From Deltaproteobacteria bacterium (GTDB taxonomy: Bacteria > Desulfobacterota > Desulfuromonadia > Geobacterales > Pseudopelobacteraceae): 9,691 nt of DNA. The translations under genes were made by a program, and so were the position numbers. Shown here piece by piece: positions 1-5,600 of the stretch; position 1 is the stretch's first letter; each line of letters opens with the position of its first letter. Location of the stretch: assembly GCA_016219145.1 (NCBI GenBank), contig JACRCG010000281.1:1-9691 (forward strand), read 5' to 3'. The notes beneath the pieces are model-generated. The model had not been told where the DNA came from. It saw only the letters and a list, made by a program, of their open reading frames with translations, and searched no databases.

Positions 1-1
1 A

Positions 2-151
2 GAAGCTATCCTTGACATATATACAGACAGGCTTATTGGGTTTAATCCGCAGTACAAAAAGTTCATCAATAAAAAAGATATCCCGGAACCGGTTGTGATT
101 TACCTGAACAATGCCATCAGAAAGCAGATGTGCAGGGAAGAGTGGAGATAA
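2..151 (+). CDS. C-terminal end of an unidentified protein (partial, 5' end outside window)
   Basis: An open frame enters from the left edge and reads 49 codons to TAA at 149-151. The visible tail is charged and partly hydrophobic (it begins EAILDIYTDRLIGFNPQYKK and ends with IRKQMCREEWR) and looks like an ordinary cytoplasmic protein end with a basic amphipathic final helix. I do not recognise the family, and there is too little sequence to assign a domain. The other two forward frames are interrupted (frame 1 stops at TGA, 13-15), which supports this frame. It is followed by about 240 bp without a gene, so it is probably the last gene of its transcript. Confidence 0.6.
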   Translation, partial: EAILDIYTDRLIGFNPQYKKFINKKDIPEPVVIYLNNAIRKQMCREEWR

Positions 152-244
152 GGCGGATAGGAGAGAGCAAATGCCTCATCCCTTCTGGTGATATTTAATA
201 GTGAAATCAGTAAGTTATTAACATAATTGTCTCATGTCAAGGGC

Positions 245-263
245 AGACCCCTTTTGGTCTTTT
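245..263 (+). terminator. Terminator-like hairpin in repeat unit 1
   Basis: AGACC (245-249) pairs with GGTCT (256-260) around a six-base loop, followed by TTT. The stem is only 5 bp, so as an intrinsic terminator it would be weak. It lies 94 bp downstream of the stop of the partial gene and could help end that transcript. Confidence 0.3.
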
Positions 264-283
264 AATTGTCTCATGTCAAGGGC

Positions 284-302
284 AGACCCCTTTTGGTCTT
301 TT
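284..302 (+). terminator. Terminator-like hairpin in repeat unit 2
   Basis: This is an exact second copy of the hairpin in unit 1: AGACC (284-288), six-base loop, GGTCT (295-299), then TTT. Two weak hairpins in tandem may act together. The third, diverged repeat unit has lost the second arm. Confidence 0.3.
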
Positions 303-391
303 GGTTTAATGTCTCATGTTGTCAAGGGCAGACCCCTAATGTCTCATGTAAATGAAATAAAAACCGAACACAGTAAAGGAAACTCAATAAT

Positions 392-1492
392 ATGGAAAAA
401 AAATTCTTGCCAGGAATGCTCATTTGCCTAAGTATATCGGCTAGCTTCGGTGGTTGCGGAGGCAATGACACTCATGCGACAAAAAATTTCGTCTACGTCA
501 CAAATTCATCCTCAAACAATATCTCAGCCTATACAATAGACGCCACTACCGGCAAATTGACGACCATCGCTGGTAGTCCGTTTGCTACAGGGACTCGGCC
601 TGAATCGGTCACCGTGGGGGCTTCCGGTAAATTCGTCTATGCCGCAAACTTTGGTTCAGGTGATATCTCAGCCTATACCATCGACGCTGCCACAGGCACA
701 CTTGCGGCCGTCGCTGGCAGTCCGTTTGCTGCCGGAATTGCGCCCGTGTCGATAACTGCGGATTCTTCCGGCAAATTTGTCTATGTCGCAAACTTAGGTT
801 CAGGCGGCATATCGGCCTATACTATCGACGCCACCACAGGCGCATTGACAGCAATCGCTGGTAGTCCGTTCGCTATAAATATGCCACAATCGATAACAGT
901 CGACCCATCTGGTAAATTTGTCTATATCCCGTATATAGCTTCAGATTACATCTCAGCCTATAACATTGACGCCACCACAGGAGCGTTAACAGCCATCGCC
1001 GGTGGTCCGTTCCACGCCGGTTCTGCTCCTGTATCTGTAACGGTAGACCCGTCGGGAAAGTTTGCTTATGTTGCAAATCAATTTTCTCATAACATATCTG
1101 CTTATTCAATTAACGCGGCTACAGGCACATTGGCGGCCATCGCCGACAGTCCGTTCGCTGCAGGTGCATCTCCAGTTGCTGTCGCTGTAGACCCATTCGG
1201 CAGATTCGCCTATGTCACTAATTCAGGTGGTCAGAGCGTTTCGGCCTATAATATCAATACCACAACTGGCGCTCTAATGGCCATTGCCGGCAGTCCTTTT
1301 GCCGCCGGTTCTATCCCCAAATCGGTAACGGTAGATCCAACTGGAAAATTTGCCTACGTAGCGAATCAAGTTTCAAATAACATCTCAGCCTTTACCATAG
1401 ACACCACCACAGGCGCTTTAACGACCGTTTCTGGCAGTCCGTTCGCGACTGGCTTATCACCGAGTTCAATTGTTACGGTAAAGGGCAAGTAA
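392..1492 (+). CDS. Exported seven-bladed beta-propeller protein (YVTN / lactonase-like repeats)
   Basis: 366 residues. The N-terminus (about 1-22) has a KK pair, a hydrophobic stretch and GGC at 20-22, suggesting a lipoprotein signal with acylated Cys22. The box SFGGC is atypical because Phe sits at -3 where Leu is usual, so plain secretion is possible. Residues 33-366 are seven repeats of 47-48 residues, each of the form F-x-Y-x-x-N, then ISAYxID, TTGxL, xGSPF, and VTVDPSGK. Seven such repeats match one complete propeller of the YVTN / 6-phosphogluconolactonase-like superfamily. No catalytic residues can be assigned, so a binding or surface role is as likely as lactonase activity. AAAGGA (375-380) lies 11 bp before the ATG. 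The gene is flanked on both sides by GGGCAGAC-type repeat sequence and reads AT-richer than its neighbours, so it may be a mobile or recently acquired single gene. The substrate is unknown. Confidence 0.85.
   Translation: MEKKFLPGMLICLSISASFGGCGGNDTHATKNFVYVTNSSSNNISAYTIDATTGKLTTIAGSPFATGTRPESVTVGASGKFVYAANFGSGDISAYTIDAATGTLAAVAGSPFAAGIAPVSITADSSGKFVYVANLGSGGISAYTIDATTGALTAIAGSPFAINMPQSITVDPSGKFVYIPYIASDYISAYNIDATTGALTAIAGGPFHAGSAPVSVTVDPSGKFAYVANQFSHNISAYSINAATGTLAAIADSPFAAGASPVAVAVDPFGRFAYVTNSGGQSVSAYNINTTTGALMAIAGSPFAAGSIPKSVTVDPTGKFAYVANQVSNNISAFTIDTTTGALTTVSGSPFATGLSPSSIVTVKGK
488..1489 (+). repeat. In-gene tandem repeat, seven units of about 144 bp encoding propeller blades
   Basis: Blades cover residues 33-80, 81-128, 129-175, 176-223, 224-271, 272-319 and 320-366; blades 3 and 7 are one residue shorter. 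The underlying DNA is also repetitive: ISAY, DATTG and GSPF are encoded by near-identical words each time. Blade 4 is the most divergent at its first strand (FVYIPY instead of FVYVAN). Such arrays can gain or lose blades by recombination. Confidence 0.85.
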
Positions 1493-1560
1493 AAGGGAGT
1501 AAGCAAAAGGGTCAGGCCGTACGCAATTGACAGAATGACGGAAAACAATCAATAGCGTCT

Positions 1561-1578
1561 GTCTGCCCCTTGGTAGAC
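1561..1578. repeat. Stem-loop, probable remnant of the GGGCAGAC repeat
   Basis: GTCTGCC (1561-1567) pairs with GGTAGAC (1572-1578) across a CCTT loop, with one G-T wobble. No T-run follows, so a terminator is unlikely. On the opposite strand it reads CCAAGGGGCAGAC, one base different in length from the CAAGGGCAGAC core of the array at 225-349, in inverted orientation. Confidence 0.4.
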
Positions 1579-1618
1579 TCCCCTCAAACATCGTAACAAC
1601 ACCAAAATCACAAATTAT

Positions 1619-1682
1619 CCTTGTATTTTTAATTTTATAAATATAAATTGCCTTGTAATTTTAAATACGAACTACAACAAGG
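1619..1682 (+). promoter_or_regulatory. AT-rich leader with CCTTGT boxes upstream of the AAA ATPase gene
   Basis: CCTTGTA followed by an A/T run occurs at 1619-1632 and again at 1651-1664 (13 of 14 bases match), 32 bp apart. An inverted ACAAGG sits at 1677-1682 and overlaps the weak Shine-Dalgarno AAGG, six bases before the ATG. TTGTAT (1621-1626) with TATAAA (1642-1647) could be a promoter, but the 15-bp spacing is short. The three-turn spacing and the inverted box would fit an operator or a leader hairpin; this is inference. Confidence 0.3.
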
Positions 1683-1688
1683 TCAATC

Positions 1689-3023
1689 ATGCGTAGATTT
1701 ATTGATGACGAACTCCAGCAATGGCGGGACAGTGCCAGACGCAAGCCGCTGATTTTGCGGGGTGCCCGGCAGGTCGGCAAAACCTGGTCACTGAAAGAGT
1801 TTGGGAAGAAAAGCTTTGAATCGATTGCGCTGGTCGATCTGGAGCGCAATCCTTCCCTGCGCAAACTGTTCGATGGCGATCTTGGCGCGGCGCGCATCTG
1901 CTCCGATCTGGAGGTGCTGCTGCGGCAGAAGATCACACCGGGAAAAACCCTGCTCATTATTGATGAAATCCAGGCCTGTCCTCGCGCTATTACCGCCCTG
2001 CGCTACTTTTATGAGGAGATGCCGGAGTTGCACGTCGTTGCCGCTGGTTCGCTCCTTGAATTCGCGCTGAAAGACGCCTCTTTTCCGGTCGGCAGAATCC
2101 AGTTTCTCAATCTCTATCCGCTCTGTTTTGCCGAATATCTTGAAGCGATCGGCAATATCCCCGCTGCTGTAGCCGTTTCAGGCGATCCGGCTGACATATC
2201 ACCTGCTGTTCATGAACTTCTCCGCGATGAGCTGAAACGCTATTTTTTCATCGGCGGGATGCCGGCAGCTGTCGAGGCCTACCGGGAACAGGGCTCGTTG
2301 CGGGATGCCTTCGAGGTGCAGGGGGAGATTGCAGAATCGTATCGGATGGATTTTGCAAAATATACCCCCCTGGTTGACCGCTACTGCCTCGACTCGGTCT
2401 TTACTTCACTGGCGCAGAGCGTCGGACAACAGATCAAATACGCTCGGCTGGGCGAAGGACATAGCAACCCAACGTTGAAGAAGGCATTTGAAGCGCTCTG
2501 CCTGGCTCAGGCAGCCCGCAAGATAACTTCGGTCAATCCAACCGGCCTGCCACTGGGGGCAACTGCTTCGGCCAAGGTATTCAAGGCGTTGATGCTGGAT
2601 CTGGGTTTGATGCGCTATCTGTCGGGTATGCCGGACGATATTGAGTATGCCAGGGGCGATCTGCTTGCCATCTATCGCGGCGCCATGGCTGAGCAGTTCG
2701 TGGGGCAGGAGATGCTGACGTCGCAGCGGGGAAGCCTCTATTACTGGGACAGGCAGGCCAAGAGCAGTTCCGCCGAGGTTGACTATCTGGCTGTCATTGA
2801 CGGCAAAATTCATCCGATAGAAGTGAAAAGCGGCGCTGCCGGCAGCCTGAGAAGTCTGCATCTTTTTCTGGCTTCATATCCGGAGTGCGGCAAGGCGCTG
2901 GTTTTTTCCGATCAGCCATATTCTGATCTGCCGGATCAAAAAATTACTTTTTTGCCTCTGTACAGTGCTTTTGCAGCGACTAAACAATTAAAGAAACCTC
3001 CGCTCTTAAAGCGCACAAGTTGA
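1689..3023 (+). CDS. AAA_14 / DUF4143 family ATP-binding protein
   Basis: 444 residues, the usual size for this family. The N-terminal P-loop domain has Walker A GARQVGKT (25-32), Walker B LLIIDE (88-93) and the sensor-like AAGSLLEF (119-126). The family motif PVGRIQFLNLYPLCFAEYL follows at 133-151. The C-terminal DUF4143 part ends with a PD-(D/E)XK-like signature: E336 in a helix, D365 in AEVDY, and E378-x-K380 in IEVKSG. Both ATPase and nuclease-like motifs are intact, so this is not an obvious pseudogene. Members are widespread, patchily distributed and lack a firmly assigned function; roles in mobile-element or toxin-like biology have been suggested. The start at ATG 1689 gives a complete N-terminus (MRRFIDDELQQW is typical) and has AAGG six bases upstream. 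It is likely co-transcribed with the thioesterase gene directly after it. Confidence 0.9.
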   Translation: MRRFIDDELQQWRDSARRKPLILRGARQVGKTWSLKEFGKKSFESIALVDLERNPSLRKLFDGDLGAARICSDLEVLLRQKITPGKTLLIIDEIQACPRAITALRYFYEEMPELHVVAAGSLLEFALKDASFPVGRIQFLNLYPLCFAEYLEAIGNIPAAVAVSGDPADISPAVHELLRDELKRYFFIGGMPAAVEAYREQGSLRDAFEVQGEIAESYRMDFAKYTPLVDRYCLDSVFTSLAQSVGQQIKYARLGEGHSNPTLKKAFEALCLAQAARKITSVNPTGLPLGATASAKVFKALMLDLGLMRYLSGMPDDIEYARGDLLAIYRGAMAEQFVGQEMLTSQRGSLYYWDRQAKSSSAEVDYLAVIDGKIHPIEVKSGAAGSLRSLHLFLASYPECGKALVFSDQPYSDLPDQKITFLPLYSAFAATKQLKKPPLLKRTS

Positions 3024-3043
3024 TGCAAGGAAAGGATCAAATA

Positions 3044-3448
3044 ATGGGACAGGACGGCTTTACGCTGGAGATGGCGGTACGCGATTACGAGTGCGATATG
3101 CAGGGTGTAGTGAATAACTCGGTGTATCAGAACTATCTGGAACACGCCCGCCATGAATACTTCAAGACACTTGGTATAGATTTCGCCGAAATGACGAAAC
3201 AGGGCATCAATCTGGTGGTAACGCGGGTCGAAATCGACTACAAGACATCCCTTGTCAGCGGGGACCGCTTCGAGGTTGCCGTGCGGATGGAGCAGCTCTC
3301 TCCGGTGCGGATCGGCTTTTATCAGGATATCTGCCGCCTGCCGGACCGGAAAGCGGTGGTCAGGGCACTGGTAACCGGGACCGCCCTGAATGCCAAGGGA
3401 CGGCCACAGCTTCCGGAAGCGCTGAAACAGATTCTGGTGCGGGCCTGA
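3044..3448 (+). CDS. Acyl-CoA thioesterase, 4HBT / YbgC-like hotdog fold
   Basis: 134 residues from ATG 3044, typical of single-domain 4-hydroxybenzoyl-CoA thioesterase family members that hydrolyse acyl-CoA in the cytoplasm. The active-site segment YECDMQGVVNNSVYQNYLEHAR has the conserved Asp (D18) before the QGVVNN turn, then the long hotdog helix. I prefer ATG 3044 because AAGGAAAGGA (3027-3036) sits seven bases upstream. Alternatives are ATG 3023, which overlaps the ATPase stop by one base (TGATG), and TTG 3020; either would add 7-8 residues absent from the family. The 20-bp gap to the ATPase gene suggests co-transcription and translational coupling. The substrate chain length cannot be read from sequence. 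No Tol-Pal genes are adjacent, so a true YbgC assignment is not supported. Confidence 0.88.
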   Translation: MGQDGFTLEMAVRDYECDMQGVVNNSVYQNYLEHARHEYFKTLGIDFAEMTKQGINLVVTRVEIDYKTSLVSGDRFEVAVRMEQLSPVRIGFYQDICRLPDRKAVVRALVTGTALNAKGRPQLPEALKQILVRA

Positions 3449-3460
3449 TTGAAAAGAGTG

Positions 3461-3480
3461 GTCAGCCCCTGACACGAGAC
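3461..3480 (-). repeat. Degenerate inverted copy of the 39-bp repeat core
   Basis: This 20-bp segment matches the reverse complement of 229-248 at 17 of 20 positions. It lies 13 bp after the thioesterase stop. TGACA (3470-3474) can also pair with TGTCA (3482-3486) around a 7-base loop. No T-run follows. Confidence 0.5.
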
Positions 3481-3523
3481 ATGTCATGAAATCAGCAGAC
3501 AGAAAGAAAAAGGACACTTCAGC

Positions 3524-4066
3524 ATGGCATTGCCTTCAACCATACACAGGGTCACTATTCAGCTCTCGGATGTTGATCGGGGGATTTATGAGTCTTTGCA
3601 GGCGACCGTAGCCCGTCATCCTTCAGAAACCGAAGAGCGGCTTGTGGCCAGACTGCTGGCGTATGCCCTCTTCTTCGAGCCCGAACTTACCTTCACCAAG
3701 GGGATCAGCGCGACAGATGAACCGGATCTCTGGTTAAAAGGGCCGGATGGCCGCGTACTGCTGTGGGTGGAAGTGGGACTGCCTGAAGCGGATCGGATCA
3801 TCAAGGCCAGCCGCCATACCGGGCGGATTGCCCTGATTGCATGCGGCAAGACCTTATCCAGCTGGGAGCAGCAGCACCTGCCCAAACTTGACGGCATATC
3901 CAATCTGACGCTCATAAGTTTCGATCAATCCTTTATCAGCAGCCTGACATCCAGACTGGACCGCTCCATAACCTGGGAAGTCACCATCAATGACGGCAGC
4001 CTGTACATCAATGTCGGTGATGAGACCCTGGAGACAACACTTCAGCTCCGTGCAGGAAACAGATGA
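3524..4066 (+). CDS. yaeQ: YaeQ family protein
   Basis: 180 residues, the same length class as Escherichia coli YaeQ, and recognisably collinear with it. It opens MALPSTIHRVTIQLSDVDR, then has RHPSETEERL (31-40), FTKGISATDEPDLW (57-70) and WVEVGLPEADRIIKAS (81-96). YaeQ structures show a variant PD-(D/E)XK nuclease fold; here the family's conserved Asp/Glu around 65-67, E83 and K94 are all present. The biological role is not settled: early reports of RfaH-related antitermination were not confirmed, so 'YaeQ family' is the safe name. AAGGA (3509-3513) lies ten bases before the ATG. The 75-bp gap from the thioesterase contains a repeat remnant, so a shared transcript is possible but not certain. 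Confidence 0.93.
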   Translation: MALPSTIHRVTIQLSDVDRGIYESLQATVARHPSETEERLVARLLAYALFFEPELTFTKGISATDEPDLWLKGPDGRVLLWVEVGLPEADRIIKASRHTGRIALIACGKTLSSWEQQHLPKLDGISNLTLISFDQSFISSLTSRLDRSITWEVTINDGSLYINVGDETLETTLQLRAGNR

Positions 4067-4115
4067 CACACTTCAATTACAATAATAAACAACCGCACCG
4101 GTACCCTTCAGTTTA

Positions 4116-5360
4116 GTGCAGCTGCCCCGGCGCTGGAAAATATTTGCCGCCCTGGCTGGCATGCTTGTCCTGAGCATGTTCTTCCGCGTTTCCATGGCTG
4201 TTGTATCATCCGAGCTTACAAGCGATCTGGGACTTGGCGCTGCAGAGCTGGGCGTTGTTTCAGGGGTGTTTTTTTATATCTTCGCCTGCTCACAAATTCC
4301 GCTCGGCCCGCTGATTGACCGCTTTGGAGGAAGACTGATCGTCTCGATACTGGGCGCCGTCACCACCGGCGGAGCGCTGTTCTTTGCTGTGTCGGCCAGC
4401 TACCACAATCTGATCGCTGCGCGTATTCTGCTCGGAGTAGGAACTGCCGCGGTTCTGATGGGGTCGTTAAAGATATTTTCAAACTGGTTCTCCCGGGAAG
4501 AGTTTGCAAAAATATCGGGATACATGATCGCGGTCGGAAACCTGGGAAGCGTTGTCGCCACCTTGCCGCTGGCGTACGCCATCAGCAATTTCGGCTTGCG
4601 AGCCACATTTATTGCGGCTTCTCTGGCGCAGCTGGCAAATACAGCGGCAGTGTTCCTGATCGCTCGCGATGCTCCCGCCGCTGATGAAACAAACGCAGGG
4701 CCATCACCGGCAATAGCCGGAGAACACCGGGCCGATATGCTGAAAACGTGGCGACTGCTGCTTGTTTCTCCAGCCTTCTGGCTGGTTTCGCTGATGGCTT
4801 TTTTCTGGTACGCAAACTACATGGTGCTGCTTGGAATGTGGGGCGGTCCGTACCTGCGGGAAGTGATCGGGCTCGACAAATCCGCATCCAGCATGACGCT
4901 GCTCTTTATATCATTCGGATATATCTGCGGTTCATTGCTGCTCGGCAAAATGATAGATATCCTGAAAGGCTCGCTTATCAGGACTATCGTACTGGGACAG
5001 TCCCTGTTGCTGTTACTGATGTCGGCCATGCTTGGGCCGGCTGAAGCGGTTCCCCGAACGCTACTTGTTTTAATCTTCTTTATGATCGGCCTGGCATCAT
5101 CTTCGGGTATAATCATCTATCCGCTGGCCCGCAATCTGGTCCCGCATGAATTCGCGGCAACCGCCATGACATGCGTGAATTTCTTTCTCCTGATTGGAGC
5201 GGCGTCCGTGCAGCATATCATCGGGCTATCCATACACACCTTCACACGCCTGCCGTCCGGTTATCCGGCCACAGCCTATCATACGGCCTTTATGATCCCG
5301 ATTTGCGGCCTGGCCGGCACGCTTGTGCTTTTTGTATGCGGCAGGAGATTCTTCAAATAA
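4116..5360 (+). CDS. MFS transporter, 12 predicted membrane segments
   Basis: 414 residues of strongly hydrophobic inner-membrane protein. The MFS motif A between TM2 and TM3 is GPLIDRFGGR (64-73). TM1 begins at about residue 8 with the FFRVSMAVV pattern (22-30) common to sugar-phosphate/anion-type permeases. TM4 follows ARILLGVGTAAVL. A hydrophilic central loop (about 184-213) divides two six-helix halves, and WGGPYLREVIGLDKS (242-256) fits the TM7-TM8 loop. Substrate cannot be predicted. The start is GTG 4116: an in-frame TAA at 4086 blocks extension, and the next Met (residue 16) would remove half of TM1. No clear Shine-Dalgarno precedes the GTG, suggesting weak or coupled translation from yaeQ, which ends 49 bp upstream. 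The gene ends before a GC-rich palindrome. Confidence 0.9.
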   Translation: MQLPRRWKIFAALAGMLVLSMFFRVSMAVVSSELTSDLGLGAAELGVVSGVFFYIFACSQIPLGPLIDRFGGRLIVSILGAVTTGGALFFAVSASYHNLIAARILLGVGTAAVLMGSLKIFSNWFSREEFAKISGYMIAVGNLGSVVATLPLAYAISNFGLRATFIAASLAQLANTAAVFLIARDAPAADETNAGPSPAIAGEHRADMLKTWRLLLVSPAFWLVSLMAFFWYANYMVLLGMWGGPYLREVIGLDKSASSMTLLFISFGYICGSLLLGKMIDILKGSLIRTIVLGQSLLLLLMSAMLGPAEAVPRTLLVLIFFMIGLASSSGIIIYPLARNLVPHEFAATAMTCVNFFLLIGAASVQHIIGLSIHTFTRLPSGYPATAYHTAFMIPICGLAGTLVLFVCGRRFFK

Positions 5361-5416
5361 GCATCGATCAACAGTGCACAACACATGGCCACATTTCAGA
5401 ACTGCCCGGATAGATC

Positions 5417-5444
5417 TTGACATCTTGTCGTTCTGGTTTAAAAG
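5417..5444 (+). promoter_or_regulatory. Candidate sigma70-type promoter upstream of the ThDP enzyme gene
   Basis: A perfect TTGACA (5417-5422) is followed after 16 bp by TAAAAG (5439-5444), which matches four of six bases of the -10 consensus. It would start a leader of about 150 nt that includes the palindromic repeat at 5457-5541. Only the -35 match is strong. Confidence 0.3.
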
Positions 5445-5456
5445 CACTGCCTTGCA

Positions 5457-5541
5457 CCCTCCCCCAGCCCCTCCCATCAAAGGGAGGGGAACTTAAATTA
5501 TACTCCCTCTCCCCTGGTGGGATAGGGCTGGGGAGAGGGGG
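5457..5541. repeat. GC-rich nested palindrome, REP/MITE-like intergenic element
   Basis: Hairpin A: CCCCTCCC (5468-5475) pairs perfectly with GGGAGGGG (5482-5489) around a six-base loop. Hairpin B: CCCTCTCCCC (5505-5514) pairs perfectly with GGGGAGAGGG (5530-5539) around a 15-base loop. The left half is also an imperfect reverse complement of the right half, so the whole element could refold as one long hairpin. An AT-rich hinge (5490-5502) joins the halves. Similar CCCTCTCCCC...GGGGAGAGGG elements are seen repeatedly between genes in many proteobacteria. It may end the MFS transcript or shape the leader of the next gene. No long T-run follows either arm. Confidence 0.7.
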
Positions 5542-5600
5542 AATCGCTTCACTCGCACAAGTTTTACCGGGCAACTCTTGAAAAACAAAAGGAAACAGCT

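Larger units (their letters stand above)
225..349. repeat. 39-bp tandem repeat, two perfect units plus two degenerate partial units
   Basis: Units 225-263 and 264-302 are identical over 39 bp. A third, diverged copy (308-337) has a 3-bp insertion after the TGTCTCATG block and lacks the TTTTGGTCTTTT end. A fourth stub keeps only the first block. The 10-mer TGTCTCATGT occurs at 228-237, 267-276, 310-319 and 340-349. The core TCAAGGGCAGACCCC is present in the first three units. Because 39 is a multiple of three, the array creates a spurious open frame with repeated MSRADPFWSF peptides. Related degenerate motifs occur at 3461-3480 and near 1561-1578. Short GGGCAGACCCC-type repeats are familiar from Geobacter-like intergenic regions, possibly linked to RAYT/IS200-type transposases; that link is from memory and is inference. 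Confidence 0.85.
1493..1688. other. AT-rich intergenic region with repeat remnants, no gene
   Basis: This 196-bp gap has no supported open frame. It holds, in order, a GGGTCAGGCC...CAATTGACAG stretch (about 1509-1532) that resembles a decayed repeat, a hairpin at 1561-1578, and an AT-rich segment from about 1600 leading into the next gene. It is clearly lower in GC than the ATPase gene that follows. Confidence 0.6.

Noticed and set aside
171..191. Six-codon mini-ORF (MPHPFW) after an AGGAG-like site
   Set aside because: It is too short to support as a gene, and no attenuation-type structure or downstream biosynthetic gene makes it a likely leader peptide.
225..349. Possible CRISPR array
   Set aside because: Units are directly adjacent with no unique spacers, there are only two perfect copies, and no cas gene is nearby.
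234..431. Small + strand ORF with repeated MSRADPFWSF peptide
   Set aside because: It is a by-product of the 39-bp repeat (13 codons per unit), has no Shine-Dalgarno and overlaps the start of the propeller gene in another frame.
2936..3517. 193-codon minus-strand ORF across the thioesterase gene
   Set aside because: It covers a well-supported + strand gene and two intergenic ends, has no recognisable domain and no convincing ribosome binding site.
5397..5435. CAGAAC...GTTCTG inverted repeat after the MFS gene
   Set aside because: It is a 6-bp stem with a 27-base loop and is likely to occur by chance; the palindrome at 5457-5541 is a far better structure.
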